A model generated the notes under the pieces. That model did not search any database and had not been told where the DNA came from. It saw only the letters and a list, made by a program, of their open reading frames with translations. DNA of 64,000 nucleotides from Rhizobium sp. Root274 (GTDB taxonomy: Bacteria; Pseudomonadota; Alphaproteobacteria; Rhizobiales; Rhizobiaceae). The DNA lies in contig NZ_LMJE01000001.1 of assembly GCF_001429245.1 (NCBI RefSeq), forward strand, positions 1,294,953-1,358,952, in the 5' to 3' direction. A program made the position numbers and the translations under genes. This document shows, in pieces, positions 36,034 to 45,842 of this stretch (position 1 is the first letter of the stretch; every line of letters starts with the position of its first letter).

Positions 36034-38301
36034 CTATGCAACGAGTTTGAATTTGAGGGCCTGAATTTCTTCGCCCAGTATGTCGATATCGGCGGCTTCG
36101 GGGGCCTGGTGGCGCAGCGCATTGGCCTTCACCGCCAGATCGTTCAGTCCGACATTCGAGGCCGCCCCCTTGATCGTGTGGAGCACGCGATCGCGCCTGT
36201 CCGGGTCCTGCTTGCGCAGCGCCTCATCCAGTTCTGCCAACAGTTCTTCCGCATCGTTGAAGAAGGATTCAACCAGTTCCTGGAAAACGTCTTCACCGAG
36301 GGCATCGACCAGTTCGGCGTGACGCGCCTCATCCAGTCCCTCGATGCCGAGGCCCGGAAGCGCCTGCAGCGGCATGGCACTCATGTCCGGCTCCGGCAGC
36401 TCAAAGCGCTCAAGCGCCGGTTTGGGGGCGGCATGCGGGGCTTGCGACGCGCCGCGATCGGGCGTGGTGGCATAGGCGATCATCTGTTTCAGTCTTTCCA
36501 GGGTCACGGGCTTGGATTCAAAGCCCTGCATGCCGGCATCCATGCAGCGCCGGCGGTCGTCGTCGGACGCGTTCGCGGTCATGGCGATGATCGGCGTCGA
36601 GGCGCAGGGTCCCCCTTCGGCGATGATCCGGCGCGTGGCCTCGATCCCGTCCATCACCGGCATCTGCATATCCATCAGGATCAGGTCGAAGACCTGTCCA
36701 CGGGTGATCGCGACAGCCTCGGCGCCGTCATTGGCGATCTCGACGTGCTGTCCCAACCGGGCGAGGAACCGCGTGGCAACGATCTGGTTGACCTTGTTGT
36801 CTTCGACGAGAAGGATCCGGTAGCGCGGCAGCGTCTCTTCCGCGGCCGTCTTGGCAACAACCTTTTCCGCCTCTTCGCGGCCAACGGGCACCACCGACAG
36901 TTCGAACCAGAAGATCGAGCCGACGCCGACGGTGCTGCTCATGCCGAGCTCGCCCCCGAGCTTTTCGACGATCTGCTTGCAGATGGTAAGGCCCAGACCT
37001 GTTCCGCCGTACCGACGGCTGATCGAGGCGTCGACCTGCGAGAAGGGCTTGAACAGCTTGTCGAGCCCCGCCTCGTCGATGCCGATGCCGGTGTCTTCCA
37101 CCTCGAAGCGGATCATCAACTTGCCTTCGCGGTAGAACTCGCGCAGGCGGAGGGTAACGGTCCCCTGGCTGGTGAACTTCACCGCATTGGACAGAAGATT
37201 GAGCAGAACCTGACGCAGGCGCGTCGGGTCGGTCTTGACGAACAGGGCTTGCAGGGATTCGGGCAGATCGAGAATGATCGTGTTGTCCTGATCGTCGGCG
37301 CGACCGCGGATAATGCTGACCGTGCTCTCCGCCAGACCGCAGATATCGAAGGCGCGTTCCTCGAGTTCCAGCTTGCCGTGTTCGATCTTGGAGAAGTCGA
37401 GGATCTCGTTGATGATCTCCAGCAGCGCCTCGCCGGAGGAGCGGATCGTCTTCACGCTTGAGAGAGCATCATCGGGCAGTTCAGACAGTTCAAGCAGTTC
37501 CGACATGCCGAGGATGGCATTGAGCGGGGTGCGGATTTCATGGCCCATGGTCGCCATGAACTGAGATTTTGCCCGGTTGCCGGCATCGGCCGCTTCATAG
37601 GCTTCCGTCAGTTCGGATGCCATGGCCTGGAGTTCGCGGCTGGTTTCGCGCACGGATTTCAGCTGCCGGTTCAGGGTGACGACGAGAAAGACCACGGAAA
37701 CCATCAGCAGGACGAGCATGATGCCCGAGGTGCGTTCGAGCCCGAGGATGATCTGTCGGCTTTCAGCACGTTCGGAGCTGACGCGTGTATTGGTATAGAG
37801 CAGGAACTGCTCGGTTATGCGGCCGAGGCCGGAAACGACGGCTTCCAGACCATCCAGCTGCTCCGCCGCTGGATAGTCGCCAACTGTGATCCCGTCGAAG
37901 ACCGGCTGGATGCTGGTGATTGTCGTCGCGATATTGTCAATGTAACCACGGATCTTCAGATCCTGAGCGAAGTAACTGCCGAACTTCGACTGATCCAGGA
38001 TTGCGATACGCGAATAGAGAATGTCGTAGCGGAGGCCGAGTTCCTGGAAACCCTCGGGATTCGGCTCGCCCCGGCGCAGGATCGACAGGCTGTAATCAAG
38101 CTGCCGGGCCTCCCGGTCCAGCTGATAGACGGACCACATGGAATTTTCGCGCACGCCGTCTTCCATGATCCGGTATTGACGGGCGATATCCACGAAGAGG
38201 ATGAGAAGCACCAGGAGAAGGACAGCCGAAATCAGCTGCAGGATGAAGGCCACATGGCCTCCTCCCGCTGCCTTTCGGAGTGTCGCTTCCCGGTTGTTCA
38301 C
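36034..38301 (-). CDS. Hybrid sensor histidine kinase with receiver and HPt domains
   Basis: The 755-residue membrane kinase has two spans (about 17-38 and 190-212) around a periplasmic domain of about 150 residues. A HisKA region follows, with [11 protein letters not shown] (His254). The ATPase shows [10 protein letters not shown] and [16 protein letters not shown]. Then come a receiver domain ([12 protein letters not shown] ... [13 protein letters not shown]) and a C-terminal HPt domain with [11 protein letters not shown]. It can therefore run a full phosphorelay, most likely to the Rec-HD-GYP protein downstream and perhaps the receiver protein upstream. Its start overlaps the upstream gene by four bases. 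Confidence 0.92.
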   Translation of the reverse strand: MNNREATLRKAAGGGHVAFILQLISAVLLLVLLILFVDIARQYRIMEDGVRENSMWSVYQLDREARQLDYSLSILRRGEPNPEGFQELGLRYDILYSRIAILDQSKFGSYFAQDLKIRGYIDNIATTITSIQPVFDGITVGDYPAAEQLDGLEAVVSGLGRITEQFLLYTNTRVSSERAESRQIILGLERTSGIMLVLLMVSVVFLVVTLNRQLKSVRETSRELQAMASELTEAYEAADAGNRAKSQFMATMGHEIRTPLNAILGMSELLELSELPDDALSSVKTIRSSGEALLEIINEILDFSKIEHGKLELEERAFDICGLAESTVSIIRGRADDQDNTIILDLPESLQALFVKTDPTRLRQVLLNLLSNAVKFTSQGTVTLRLREFYREGKLMIRFEVEDTGIGIDEAGLDKLFKPFSQVDASISRRYGGTGLGLTICKQIVEKLGGELGMSSTVGVGSIFWFELSVVPVGREEAEKVVAKTAAEETLPRYRILLVEDNKVNQIVATRFLARLGQHVEIANDGAEAVAITRGQVFDLILMDMQMPVMDGIEATRRIIAEGGPCASTPIIAMTANASDDDRRRCMDAGMQGFESKPVTLERLKQMIAYATTPDRGASQAPHAAPKPALERFELPEPDMSAMPLQALPGLGIEGLDEARHAELVDALGEDVFQELVESFFNDAEELLAELDEALRKQDPDRRDRVLHTIKGAASNVGLNDLAVKANALRHQAPEAADIDILGEEIQALKFKLVA

Positions 38302-38792
38302 TTGCTGACCTCGATTTCCTTGATCTGCCAGACGGAGCGCGAGAAATATTTCTCGTTGTAAAGGTCTGGGTTCTGGTCGAACGGATAGACGATCATCAGC
38401 GGACCCTTGTCACGCACGGACATGGGCTTGCCATCCATCCGGGTCGCCAGCATCGTCGCGAGCTTGGCGTCTTCGGCCGGCACTTCGGCTGCGTAATCGT
38501 TGAGCGCCTTGACCGACAGTAGTGTGCCTGTCGAACCCACGGCCTCCAGCAATGCGCTGAGGAGCGGTCCTTCAAACGTCACCTTGCCGTCCGTCCAGGG
38601 CGTTTCCATCGTCGCCTTGCGGCCGGCCAGTGCTTCGAGCATGGCAAGGTCGAACTCGGCGGTGTTGCCCGCATTGGTATTGGTAATGGCGCCCTTCACC
38701 GTCAGGACCACAGGTCCCGTGGGCGCATCGAGCGCGAGCGCGGATGTCGATGAGACCGCGCCTAACAGGAGCGCAAGTAGCATGCCTTTCAT
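38298..38792 (-). CDS. Periplasmic small molybdopterin-oxidoreductase-like protein
   Basis: The 164-residue protein has a signal peptide (1-20, ending ALA) and a compact domain similar to the sulfite-oxidase-type molybdopterin-binding fold (LTVKGAITNTNAG, FEGPLLSALLEAVG, VRDKGPLMIVYPFDQNPD). It is far shorter than true molybdoenzymes and shows no obvious cofactor cysteine, so a ligand-binding role is likely. The four-base overlap with the hybrid kinase gene suggests that it is a periplasmic partner of that kinase's sensor domain; this is inference. Confidence 0.72.
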   Translation of the reverse strand: MKGMLLALLLGAVSSTSALALDAPTGPVVLTVKGAITNTNAGNTAEFDLAMLEALAGRKATMETPWTDGKVTFEGPLLSALLEAVGSTGTLLSVKALNDYAAEVPAEDAKLATMLATRMDGKPMSVRDKGPLMIVYPFDQNPDLYNEKYFSRSVWQIKEIEVSK

Positions 38793-38819
38793 GGGATTTC
38801 TCCAGGTCGCGTTGAGGGT

Positions 38820-39218
38820 TCAGGCCGACTTCGGCAGGTCTTGGACGATCGCAGCAGCGCCGAGGTGATCGGCGATCAGCTTGCGGAAGGCCATGGCCTC
38901 GACCGGCTTGTGCAGGAAATCGGTGACGCCTGCGGCACGGGCTTCCTCGCGCAGGCGCGGATCCGTCTCGGCGGTTACCATGACGGCCGGGACGTTGCGG
39001 TAGCGATCCATTAGGCGCACCGCCTTGATGAACTGCAGACCCGACATGCCCGGCAGCAGATGGTCGACGATCAGCATCGAGAAGGTTTCAGCGTGACAGA
39101 AGGTCAGTGCTGTGTTCCCGTCAGTGGCCACGACCATCTCTTCGTTCGTCACCTTCTTTGCGAGATGCTTGATGATCATCGCATTGGTCGGGTTGTCTTC
39201 AACGATCAGTATGGTCAT
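38820..39218 (-). CDS. Single-domain response regulator (CheY-like receiver)
   Basis: The 132-residue protein is one receiver domain: acidic pair ED at 7-8, phospho-acceptor Asp52 in LIVDHLLPGMSG, Thr in VMVTAETDP and Lys in LHKPVEA. There is no output domain. It is first of the four genes ending with the Rec-HD-GYP protein, so it may take phosphate from the HPt domain as a sink or branch point. Its start, and the AT-rich sequence before it, probably mark the operon promoter. Confidence 0.9.
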   Translation of the reverse strand: MTILIVEDNPTNAMIIKHLAKKVTNEEMVVATDGNTALTFCHAETFSMLIVDHLLPGMSGLQFIKAVRLMDRYRNVPAVMVTAETDPRLREEARAAGVTDFLHKPVEAMAFRKLIADHLGAAAIVQDLPKSA

Positions 39219-39427
39219 GCCACCACTCCTCTCCGGCGCTGGTCCCCTGGACTGCCGCGCCTCCCCATCTGCCGGGGAGACGTTGCACGCGTTAATCTTT
39301 CATGGAGGAGTTGTATCAGGGGGAGGCTGAGATTGGCTGAAGCAAACCGGTACAATTTTACCGATTGCCCATTTAATTAGAACTTAAGAATTAACGATGA
39401 AACGAAGTCCCGAACAGGACCAGCAAC

Positions 39428-40051
39428 TTAGGCAAATCGCAACGTAATATCGGCCGGATGGCTGGCGCTCAGGACGAGACGGCCGTTGGGAAGATCATTG
39501 TCCTCGACCTTCGCGCGGATCTCGTCCTGGGACAGTCCGTAATGGATCCATCGCGCCACGAGCCGGCGCTCCAACTCGTCTTCTTCCGGCGCGACCATCA
39601 CCGTCAGATCGAAGGAAGAGGCAATCGGCCGCCAGGGCTCGCGGTCGAGCAGGACGTAGTTGCCTTCGACGAGAATGATGCGGTCTTCCGGTGCGATACA
39701 GCGGGCGGCACAGATGGCGAGCTCCCGGTCACGGTCGAAAACCGGGACCAGCACTTCGCCGCCGGCGCGCACAGCCTGCAGGATGTCGCGAAGGCCGCGC
39801 ACGTCGAAGGTCTCAGGCGCGCCCTTGCGCGGCAGGAGGCCGCGTTCGATCAGCAGCCGGTTGTCGAGATGGAAACCGTCCATCGGCAGGACGGCGGGTG
39901 CCTGTTCCAGCTCTTTCAGTTTTTCGAAAAGGGCATCGGCGAGCGTCGACTTGCCGCCGCCGGGAGGCCCGGCAATCCCGACGAGAAAGCGGGCCTTGCC
40001 TTCAGCCCGCCTGACGATCTCGTCGGCCAGTTCGTCGACCGTCATGCTCAT
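39428..40051 (-). CDS. frcK: FrcK-like kinase of the fructose ABC operon
   Basis: The 207-residue P-loop kinase belongs to the uridine/pantothenate kinase-like group, with Walker A GPPGGGKST (28-36), MDGFHLDN and the lid region RKGAPETFD. S. meliloti frcK occupies the same place in its frcBCAK operon. There it is annotated as a kinase, but its real substrate is unproven. Its start overlaps the frcA stop by four bases (ATGA). No separate promoter is seen. Confidence 0.85.
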   Translation of the reverse strand: MSMTVDELADEIVRRAEGKARFLVGIAGPPGGGKSTLADALFEKLKELEQAPAVLPMDGFHLDNRLLIERGLLPRKGAPETFDVRGLRDILQAVRAGGEVLVPVFDRDRELAICAARCIAPEDRIILVEGNYVLLDREPWRPIASSFDLTVMVAPEEDELERRLVARWIHYGLSQDEIRAKVEDNDLPNGRLVLSASHPADITLRFA

Positions 40052-40830
40052 GCCGCGAGACCGGCATCCGGTGCCGGCCGGGCGCCCGTCATAAAGGCGA
40101 CGGCGTCCGACATGGTGTAGTCCTTCGGATTGATGACGCAGAGCCGCTTGCCCAGGCGATGGACATGGATGCGGTCGGCCACTTCGAAGACATGCGGCAT
40201 GTTGTGGGAAATGAGCACGATCGGCATGCCGCGCGAGCGCACGTCGAGGATCAGCTCGAGAACCTTGCGGCTTTCCTTGACGCCGAGCGCTGCCGTCGGC
40301 TCGTCGAGAATGATCACCTTGGAGCCGAAGGCCGCCGCACGGGCAACCGCCACGCCCTGACGCTGGCCGCCCGACAGCGTCTCCACCGCCTGGTTGATGT
40401 TCTGGATCGTCATCAGGCCAAGTTCGGTCAGCTTGTCGCGGGCGAATTTTTCCATCGCGGGACGGTCGAGCTTGCGGAAGACCGAGCCCATGACGCCGGG
40501 TTTGCGGATCTCGCGGCCGAGGAACATGTTGTCGGCGATCGAGAGTGCCGGGGACAGAGCGAGGTTCTGATAAACGGTCTCGATGCCGGCCTTGCGCGCC
40601 TCGATCGGCGAGCGGAAGTTGATCGTCTTGCCTTCGAGCTTGATCTCGCCTTCGTCCGGCGTGACGGCGCCCGAGATCGCCTTGATGAGCGAAGACTTGC
40701 CGGCACCGTTGTCGCCGATGACGGCGAGGATTTCGCCCGGATAGAGGTCGAAATCGGCATTGTCGAGGGCGGTGACGCGGCCGTAACGCTTGACCAGGCC
40801 GCGGGCGGTGAGAATGGGTTCCTGGGTCAT
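40048..40830 (-). CDS. frcA: Fructose ABC transporter ATP-binding protein
   Basis: The 260-residue ATPase energises import of fructose (also mannose and ribose in S. meliloti). Walker A GDNGAGKSS is at 39-47, signature LSGGQRQ at about 152-158 and Walker B VIILDEP at about 172-178. It has a single ATPase domain, unlike the two-domain RbsA/MglA proteins, which is characteristic of FrcA. The ATG at 40830 overlaps the frcC stop by one base (TGATG). Confidence 0.92.
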   Translation of the reverse strand: MTQEPILTARGLVKRYGRVTALDNADFDLYPGEILAVIGDNGAGKSSLIKAISGAVTPDEGEIKLEGKTINFRSPIEARKAGIETVYQNLALSPALSIADNMFLGREIRKPGVMGSVFRKLDRPAMEKFARDKLTELGLMTIQNINQAVETLSGGQRQGVAVARAAAFGSKVIILDEPTAALGVKESRKVLELILDVRSRGMPIVLISHNMPHVFEVADRIHVHRLGKRLCVINPKDYTMSDAVAFMTGARPAPDAGLAA

Positions 40831-41888
40831 CAGCCTGCTACCTTTCTGATCCACTGGTCGATTGCGACGGCGGCGATGATGAGCACGCCCGTGAGCAGCA
40901 CCTTCCATTGCGGATCGGCGCCGAGCATGTTGAGGCCCATGGACACGACGCCGACGATGAGGGCACCGAAGAGCGTGCCCAGGATCGAGCCGCGTCCGCC
41001 GAAGAGCGAGATGCCACCGACCACCGCAGCCGTAATGGCCTGAAGATTATAGTCGGTGACCGCGGCCGACGGCGAAATCGACCCATTGCGGCCGATCGAG
41101 ACCCAGGCTGCGAGCCCGGCAATGACGCCGGCAAGCGTATAGGTGCCGAGCAGCACGCGGTCGGTGCGGATACCGGCAAGCTGGGCGGCCTCCGGATCGT
41201 CGCCGACCGCATAGAGGTGCCGACCCCAGGCCGTGTGATTGAGCGCATACCAAAGCCCTAAGACCAGGATCAGCATGAAGACGACGCCGAGCGTGAAGAC
41301 CGCCTTGCCGACCTTGAAGCTCTCGCCGAAGACCTGAAGGAAGGGTGCGATGGCCTCGACATCGGCATCGCGCAGCGTCTCGTTAGCCGAATAGATGAAG
41401 TTGGTGGCCATCACGATGTACCACGTGCCCAGCGTGACGATGAAGGGCGGCAGCTTGACCTTGGCGACGAGCACGCCGTTCAGGAGGCCGCACAATCCGC
41501 CGACGGCCAGGCCGATGATGACGGAAATTCCGGAGGGGATGCCGTAGTGGATGGCGCAATTGCCCATCACCACGGCGGAGATGACCATGACCACGCCAAT
41601 CGACAGATCGATGCCGGCGGTCAGGATGACCAGCGTCTGGGCCGCCCCCAGGATGCCGACGACGGCGATCTGCTGGAGGATCAGGGTCAGCGTATAGCTG
41701 GAGAAGAATTTGCCACCGATCGTCAGGCCGAAGATGATGATCGACATGACAAGGACGATCAGGGGCACGGCCGCCGGCGTTGAGTGTAGGAAGTGCTGGA
41801 TCTTGCGCAGAGTAGAGCGGTCCTCGAAGGATGCCACGCTCGTTTCACTCTGGGTCAGCACCTTCTCGAATTCCTGGGCTCCCGCCAT
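40830..41888 (-). CDS. frcC: Fructose ABC transporter permease
   Basis: The 352-residue membrane protein is a carbohydrate-class (RbsC-like) permease with about ten hydrophobic segments. Family blocks are ILTAGIDLSIGVVM, VKLPPFIVTLGTWYI, GRHLYAVGDDPEAAQLAGI and VVGGISLFGGRGSILGTLFGA. The gene follows frcB by about 110 bases and is translationally coupled to frcA. The order frcB-frcC-frcA-frcK matches the characterised S. meliloti operon. Confidence 0.93.
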   Translation of the reverse strand: MAGAQEFEKVLTQSETSVASFEDRSTLRKIQHFLHSTPAAVPLIVLVMSIIIFGLTIGGKFFSSYTLTLILQQIAVVGILGAAQTLVILTAGIDLSIGVVMVISAVVMGNCAIHYGIPSGISVIIGLAVGGLCGLLNGVLVAKVKLPPFIVTLGTWYIVMATNFIYSANETLRDADVEAIAPFLQVFGESFKVGKAVFTLGVVFMLILVLGLWYALNHTAWGRHLYAVGDDPEAAQLAGIRTDRVLLGTYTLAGVIAGLAAWVSIGRNGSISPSAAVTDYNLQAITAAVVGGISLFGGRGSILGTLFGALIVGVVSMGLNMLGADPQWKVLLTGVLIIAAVAIDQWIRKVAG

Positions 41889-41999
41889 AAGACATACCTC
41901 CCGATGTGGTTCTTGTGCCGGACTCCGGGCCCGGTATTTGACACGGGGCGGCCAGAAGCCGCCCCGATCTTTTCATGGTCCGCCATCAAGCTGCGGGGA

Positions 42000-43025
42000 T
42001 CAACCCCAGCACTTGTCCGTACCTTCCTTGACGCTGATCGACTCAACGCCGGCAGCCGGCTTGTCGGTGACGAGGGCGACGCCCGTGTCGAAGAAGTCCT
42101 TGCCTTCGGTCGGCTTCGGCTTCTCGCCGGTTTCAGCGAACTTCTTGATCGCTTCCACGCCGAGCGACGCCATCAGCAGCGGATACTGCTGCGAGGTGGC
42201 ACCGATCTGGCCGTCGGCCACGGCCTTGACGCCCGGGCAACCACCGTCGACCGAAACGATCAGGACGTCGTTTTCCTTGCCGACAGCCTTCAGAGCCTGG
42301 TAGGCGCCAACAGCGGCCGGTTCGTTGATCGTGTGGATGACATTGATGTCGGGATCCTTCTGGAGAAGGTTTTCCATGGCCTTGCGGCCGCCTTCCTCGT
42401 TGCCGTTGGTCACGTCGTGGCCGACGATGCGTGCATCATCTTCGTCGCCGATCTTGTTCGGATCCTTCGGGTCGATGCCGAAACCGATCATGAAGCCCTG
42501 GTCGCGCAGAACGTCGACGGTCGGCTGCGACGGTACGAGGTCGAGGAAGCCGATCTTGGCGTCCTTGGCCTTGTCGCCGAGGGTGGCAGCAGCCCACTGG
42601 CCGATCAGCTTGCCGGCAAGAAGGTTGTCGGTTGCGAAGGTGGCGTCGGCAGCGGTTGCCGGATCGAGCGGCGTGTCGAGCGCGATCACGAGCAGGCCGG
42701 CTTCCTGGGCCTTCTTGACCTGGTCGACAATCGCCTTGGTGTCGGAAGCCGCGATCAGAATGCCCTTGGCGCCGTCGGCGATGCAGGATTCGATGGCCGC
42801 AACCTGGCTGTCATGGTCACCGTCGACCTTGCCGGCATAGGCCTTCAGGTTGACGCCGAGTTCGGCGGCCTTAGCGGTCGCGCCTTCCTTCATCTTGACG
42901 AAGAAGGGGTTGGTGTCGGTCTTGGTGATGAGGCAGGCCGAAACGTCGGCGGCCGAGGCCGGAGCGGCGAAGACGACGCCCAGCGCAAGCGTCGACAAGG
43001 CAGCGGTAAGCAGAGACTTTTTCAT
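42000..43025 (-). CDS. frcB: Fructose ABC transporter substrate-binding protein
   Basis: The 341-residue periplasmic protein belongs to the RbsB-like type I sugar-binding family. A signal peptide (1-25, ending ASA) precedes [29 protein letters not shown]-type and [17 protein letters not shown] strands follow. The ATG at 43025 gives [11 protein letters not shown], a standard leader; the longer frame is not needed. It is the first gene of the frc operon, divergent from the ROK regulator, with operator candidates between. Confidence 0.92.
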   Translation of the reverse strand: MKKSLLTAALSTLALGVVFAAPASAADVSACLITKTDTNPFFVKMKEGATAKAAELGVNLKAYAGKVDGDHDSQVAAIESCIADGAKGILIAASDTKAIVDQVKKAQEAGLLVIALDTPLDPATAADATFATDNLLAGKLIGQWAAATLGDKAKDAKIGFLDLVPSQPTVDVLRDQGFMIGFGIDPKDPNKIGDEDDARIVGHDVTNGNEEGGRKAMENLLQKDPDINVIHTINEPAAVGAYQALKAVGKENDVLIVSVDGGCPGVKAVADGQIGATSQQYPLLMASLGVEAIKKFAETGEKPKPTEGKDFFDTGVALVTDKPAAGVESISVKEGTDKCWG

Positions 43026-43140
43026 TAGGTATCCTCCCGAAAGTTGGTGGGCCAGCTCCTCCGGCCGCAACGTGTCGGCACGGATCGCGCCTTCGCAATC
43101 CGATCGGGGTTTCTCGGCCCCACTCCTCCACGACCCATTA

Positions 43141-43190
43141 AAAACTACAGAAGTTTTGAGCTGTCAATAAATAAATCCAGTTGAATTATT
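43141..43190. promoter_or_regulatory. Operator candidates in the frcB / ROK regulator gap
   Basis: Two inverted repeats lie in the shared upstream region. AAAACT and AGTTTT are separated by ACAGA (43141-43157). An imperfect 21-base palindrome with AATAA and TTATT ends spans 43170-43190. The AT-rich symmetrical second one resembles ROK-family (NagC/XylR) sites. Binding by the adjacent regulator is inference. Confidence 0.5.
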
Positions 43191-43252
43191 AAATCGCTGT
43201 GACATTCTCGCGGAGCTGCCGTAAAAGGGAGCGGTCGGGAGGAGCGGCCTTG

Positions 43253-44497
43253 GTGTCACAGGAAAGCTATACGCAAGCGGTCGATCAGGGCCTGAAGTCG
43301 AGCGCCGGCGGAGGCTCGAACCAGGTCCGTGTGCGCGCCTATAACGAACGTCTGGTGCTGTCGCTGGTGCGTCAGCATCCGGGCTGTTCGAAGGCGGACA
43401 TCGCCCGGCTGACCGGGCTTTCGCCGCAGACGGTGTCGGTCATCATGCGCTCGCTCGAAAGCGACGAACTGCTGATGCGCGGCGAGCCCATTCGCGGCCG
43501 CGTCGGCCAGCCTTCCGTGCCGATGTACATCAATCCCGAGGCGGTCTTCTCCTTCGGCGTGAAGATCGGCCGGCGCAGCGCCGATCTGGTGCTGATGGAT
43601 TTTGCCGGCGAGATCCGCGAGCAGAGGCACCAGACCTATCCCTATCCGCATCCCGACCACCTCCTGCCCTTCATCTGCGACGGCATCCATGCGCTGGAGG
43701 CCGCCATGGACGAGGCCCAGCGCAACCGCATCGCCGGCATCGGCATCGCTGCCCCTTTCGAATTGTGGAACTGGGCGGAAGAAGTCGGTGCGCCCGCCGG
43801 GGCCATGGACATCTGGCGCCAGGTGGATCTGCAGGCGGCCGTCCAGGCGCGCATGGGGCACCCCGTTTACTTACGCAATGACGCGACCAGTGCCTGTGGG
43901 GCCGAACTCGTCTTCGGCGCCGGACAGCGCTATCCGGATTTCGTCTATTTCTACATCGGCTCCTTCATCGGCGGCGGCATTGTCGTCAATGCCGCTCTCT
44001 TTGTCGGGCGCACTGGCACTGCCGGCGCGATCGGCCCGCTTCCCGTGCGCGACAAACATGGCGAGACGCGACAGCTCCTGGACATCGCCTCGATCTTCGT
44101 CCTCGAAAATCTGCTGCGCGAACGCGGCATCGATCCGCAGCCGCTCTGGTACGCCGCAGAACAATGGATCGATTTCGGCGAGCCGCTCGAAATCTGGATC
44201 CAGGATACCGCCGCCGCCCTTGCCCAGGCCGTGGTCGCCGCCGCCTCGATCATCGACTTTGCCGCCGCCATCATCGACGGCGGCTTTCCGGACTGGGTGC
44301 GCAAGCGTCTGGTCCAGGCCACCATCGAAGCGATGAACCGCCTCGACCTGCAGGGCGTTGTCGTACCAGACATCATCGAGGGCGAAGTCGGCGCCCAGGC
44401 CCGCGCCATCGGCGGCGCCAGCCTGCCGATCTTCGATCGCTATCTCATCGACCAAACCGTATTGTTCAAGGACACACATCATGCTGAAGGGAATTGA
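43253..44497 (+). CDS. frcR: ROK family transcriptional regulator of the frc operon
   Basis: The 414-residue protein has an N-terminal winged helix (about 25-85, with GCSKADIARLTGLSPQTVSVI) and a sugar-kinase-like ROK domain (about 100-400, with GIGIAAPFELWN and RNDATSACGAELVFGAG). The usual ROK zinc cluster CxCGxxGC is not seen after GAIGPLPV, a noticeable gap. GGGAGGAG eight bases before GTG 43253 decides the start; TTG 43250 is also possible. It is divergent from frcB, as expected of its repressor. Confidence 0.85.
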   Translation: MSQESYTQAVDQGLKSSAGGGSNQVRVRAYNERLVLSLVRQHPGCSKADIARLTGLSPQTVSVIMRSLESDELLMRGEPIRGRVGQPSVPMYINPEAVFSFGVKIGRRSADLVLMDFAGEIREQRHQTYPYPHPDHLLPFICDGIHALEAAMDEAQRNRIAGIGIAAPFELWNWAEEVGAPAGAMDIWRQVDLQAAVQARMGHPVYLRNDATSACGAELVFGAGQRYPDFVYFYIGSFIGGGIVVNAALFVGRTGTAGAIGPLPVRDKHGETRQLLDIASIFVLENLLRERGIDPQPLWYAAEQWIDFGEPLEIWIQDTAAALAQAVVAAASIIDFAAAIIDGGFPDWVRKRLVQATIEAMNRLDLQGVVVPDIIEGEVGAQARAIGGASLPIFDRYLIDQTVLFKDTHHAEGN

Positions 44498-44909
44498 TCC
44501 CCTCCTGAGCCCCGAACTTCTCGCCACCTTGCGTGCCATGGGCCATGGCGACGAAATCGCCATCGTTGATGGCAATTATCCGGCACTCGAACATGCCCGC
44601 CGTCTCGTCCGCCTCGACGGCCACCATCTGGTGCCGGTGCTCAACGCCGTGCTGAGCGTGATGCCGATCGACGACTTCGTGCCGGAAGCCATCTTCCGGT
44701 CGGTGGTCGGCGGCAAGCCGGACCAGGTCGATCCCGTCCATCAGGAGATCATCGACTGCTGCGCCCGGCATGAGCCGAAAGTGCCGGTGACAAAGCTGAT
44801 CGGGGCCGATTTCTACAACCGCGTAAAGGCCGCCCATACGGTTATCCAGACGGGTGAGCCGCGGCTTTACGCCAATGTCGTCCTGCGCAAGGGTGTCATC
44901 TATCCCTGA
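44481..44909 (+). CDS. RbsD/FucU family sugar mutarotase
   Basis: The 142-residue protein interconverts anomers of a monosaccharide. Features are MLKGIDPLLSPELLATLRAMGHGDEI with the conserved His, DGNYPA, and the C-terminal TGEPRLYANVVLRKGV. FucU-type proteins act on fucose and related sugars. The start at 44481 overlaps the end of the ROK regulator by 17 bases, so the two are cotranscribed and it probably handles the imported sugar. The family assignment is firm, the sugar is not. Confidence 0.88.
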   Translation: MLKGIDPLLSPELLATLRAMGHGDEIAIVDGNYPALEHARRLVRLDGHHLVPVLNAVLSVMPIDDFVPEAIFRSVVGGKPDQVDPVHQEIIDCCARHEPKVPVTKLIGADFYNRVKAAHTVIQTGEPRLYANVVLRKGVIYP

Positions 44910-44925
44910 TCTCGCGTAGGCGAGA
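44910..44925. terminator. Terminator hairpin between convergent genes
   Basis: TCTCGC and GCGAGA pair across loop GTAG, with an outer CTGATC/GATCAG stem. It lies between the mutarotase stop and the Crp/Fnr gene stop. No strong T-run. Confidence 0.5.
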
Positions 44926-44930
44926 AAGGA

Positions 44931-45665
44931 TCAGCCTTCCAGGGCCCTGGACAGGCGGCGGGAGAGCTCGAGCGGGTTTTTCAGAACGATGGCCCGGCTC
45001 GTCCGCTCGACAAGATCCTCGCGCGCCAGCCTCGACATCTCGCGCGAGACCGTCTCGCGGCTGGCACCGATATGCTCGGCCAGTTCCGCATGAACGAGCG
45101 GCGGCGATATAATGCGCTCGCGGCTTCCATCATTGCGCACCCGCGAAAGCCGCAACAGCGTATTGTAGAGCCGGTGCTTCGTATCGAGGAAAGACATCTC
45201 CGAAAGGCGGTCGTTCATGCCGCGGATGCGGCGTGACAGATGCTGGAGCAATCCGAGCGCCACATCGGGGCGCTGCTGCAGGATGTCGTGAAACACGGCA
45301 TAGGGGATGACGGTGACCGAGGCATCACTGACCGCCATCAGGCTCGCGGAGCGCGCGAGGTCGTCGACCGCCGCCTGCTCACCAAGGATGTCGCCCCGCT
45401 TGAAACTGCCAAGGATCGCTTCCTTGCCGACAGAGAAACGCAAGACGGCACGGATCTCACCCGTCTGAACAATGAAGACATCCTTGGACATGTCCTCAAA
45501 ATCGACCAGACTTTCGCCGGCCGAAAGCGTGCGCGAATGGCAACGCTGCAGCCACTCCCGATCCTCTTCAAGGCTCAGGCCGGAGAACACCCTACAACCC
45601 CGGAGTGTTGTTGGCATGCCTGCAACATTTTGAACCATGGAGCCTGCCGCTAAATTCGATTTCAT
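44931..45665 (-). CDS. Crp/Fnr family transcriptional regulator
   Basis: The 244-residue regulator has a cyclic-nucleotide-binding-like domain (about 25-150; LVDFEDMSKDVFIVQTGEIRAVL and the GDILGEQAAVDDLARSAS phosphate cassette-like loop) and a C-terminal helix-turn-helix (HAELAEHIGASRETVSREMSRL). No FNR-type Cys cluster is present, and the cAMP arginine is not clear, so the signal is unknown. The start may be 45665 or the Met at codon 9. It lies next to the frc/ROK genes, convergent with them. Confidence 0.85.
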   Translation of the reverse strand: MKSNLAAGSMVQNVAGMPTTLRGCRVFSGLSLEEDREWLQRCHSRTLSAGESLVDFEDMSKDVFIVQTGEIRAVLRFSVGKEAILGSFKRGDILGEQAAVDDLARSASLMAVSDASVTVIPYAVFHDILQQRPDVALGLLQHLSRRIRGMNDRLSEMSFLDTKHRLYNTLLRLSRVRNDGSRERIISPPLVHAELAEHIGASRETVSREMSRLAREDLVERTSRAIVLKNPLELSRRLSRALEG

Positions 45666-45842
45666 CTTTGATTGTACTTGTCGATCTTCTGAATCACGAT
45701 TTCGAGAGAGTACTTATCTCCATCGCCCCACACGATAGCAAGATGGCTGCGATCAAGACCCTTACAATTCGCCTAGCAACATCAGACGAATTTAATTCAA
45801 ATGCCGGACATGCGAGACGGTGCCTCTCACGCCCCGAAGCCC

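Noticed and set aside
36034..38301. Frameshift splitting the hybrid kinase
   Set aside because: All domains from sensor to HPt are in one uninterrupted frame.
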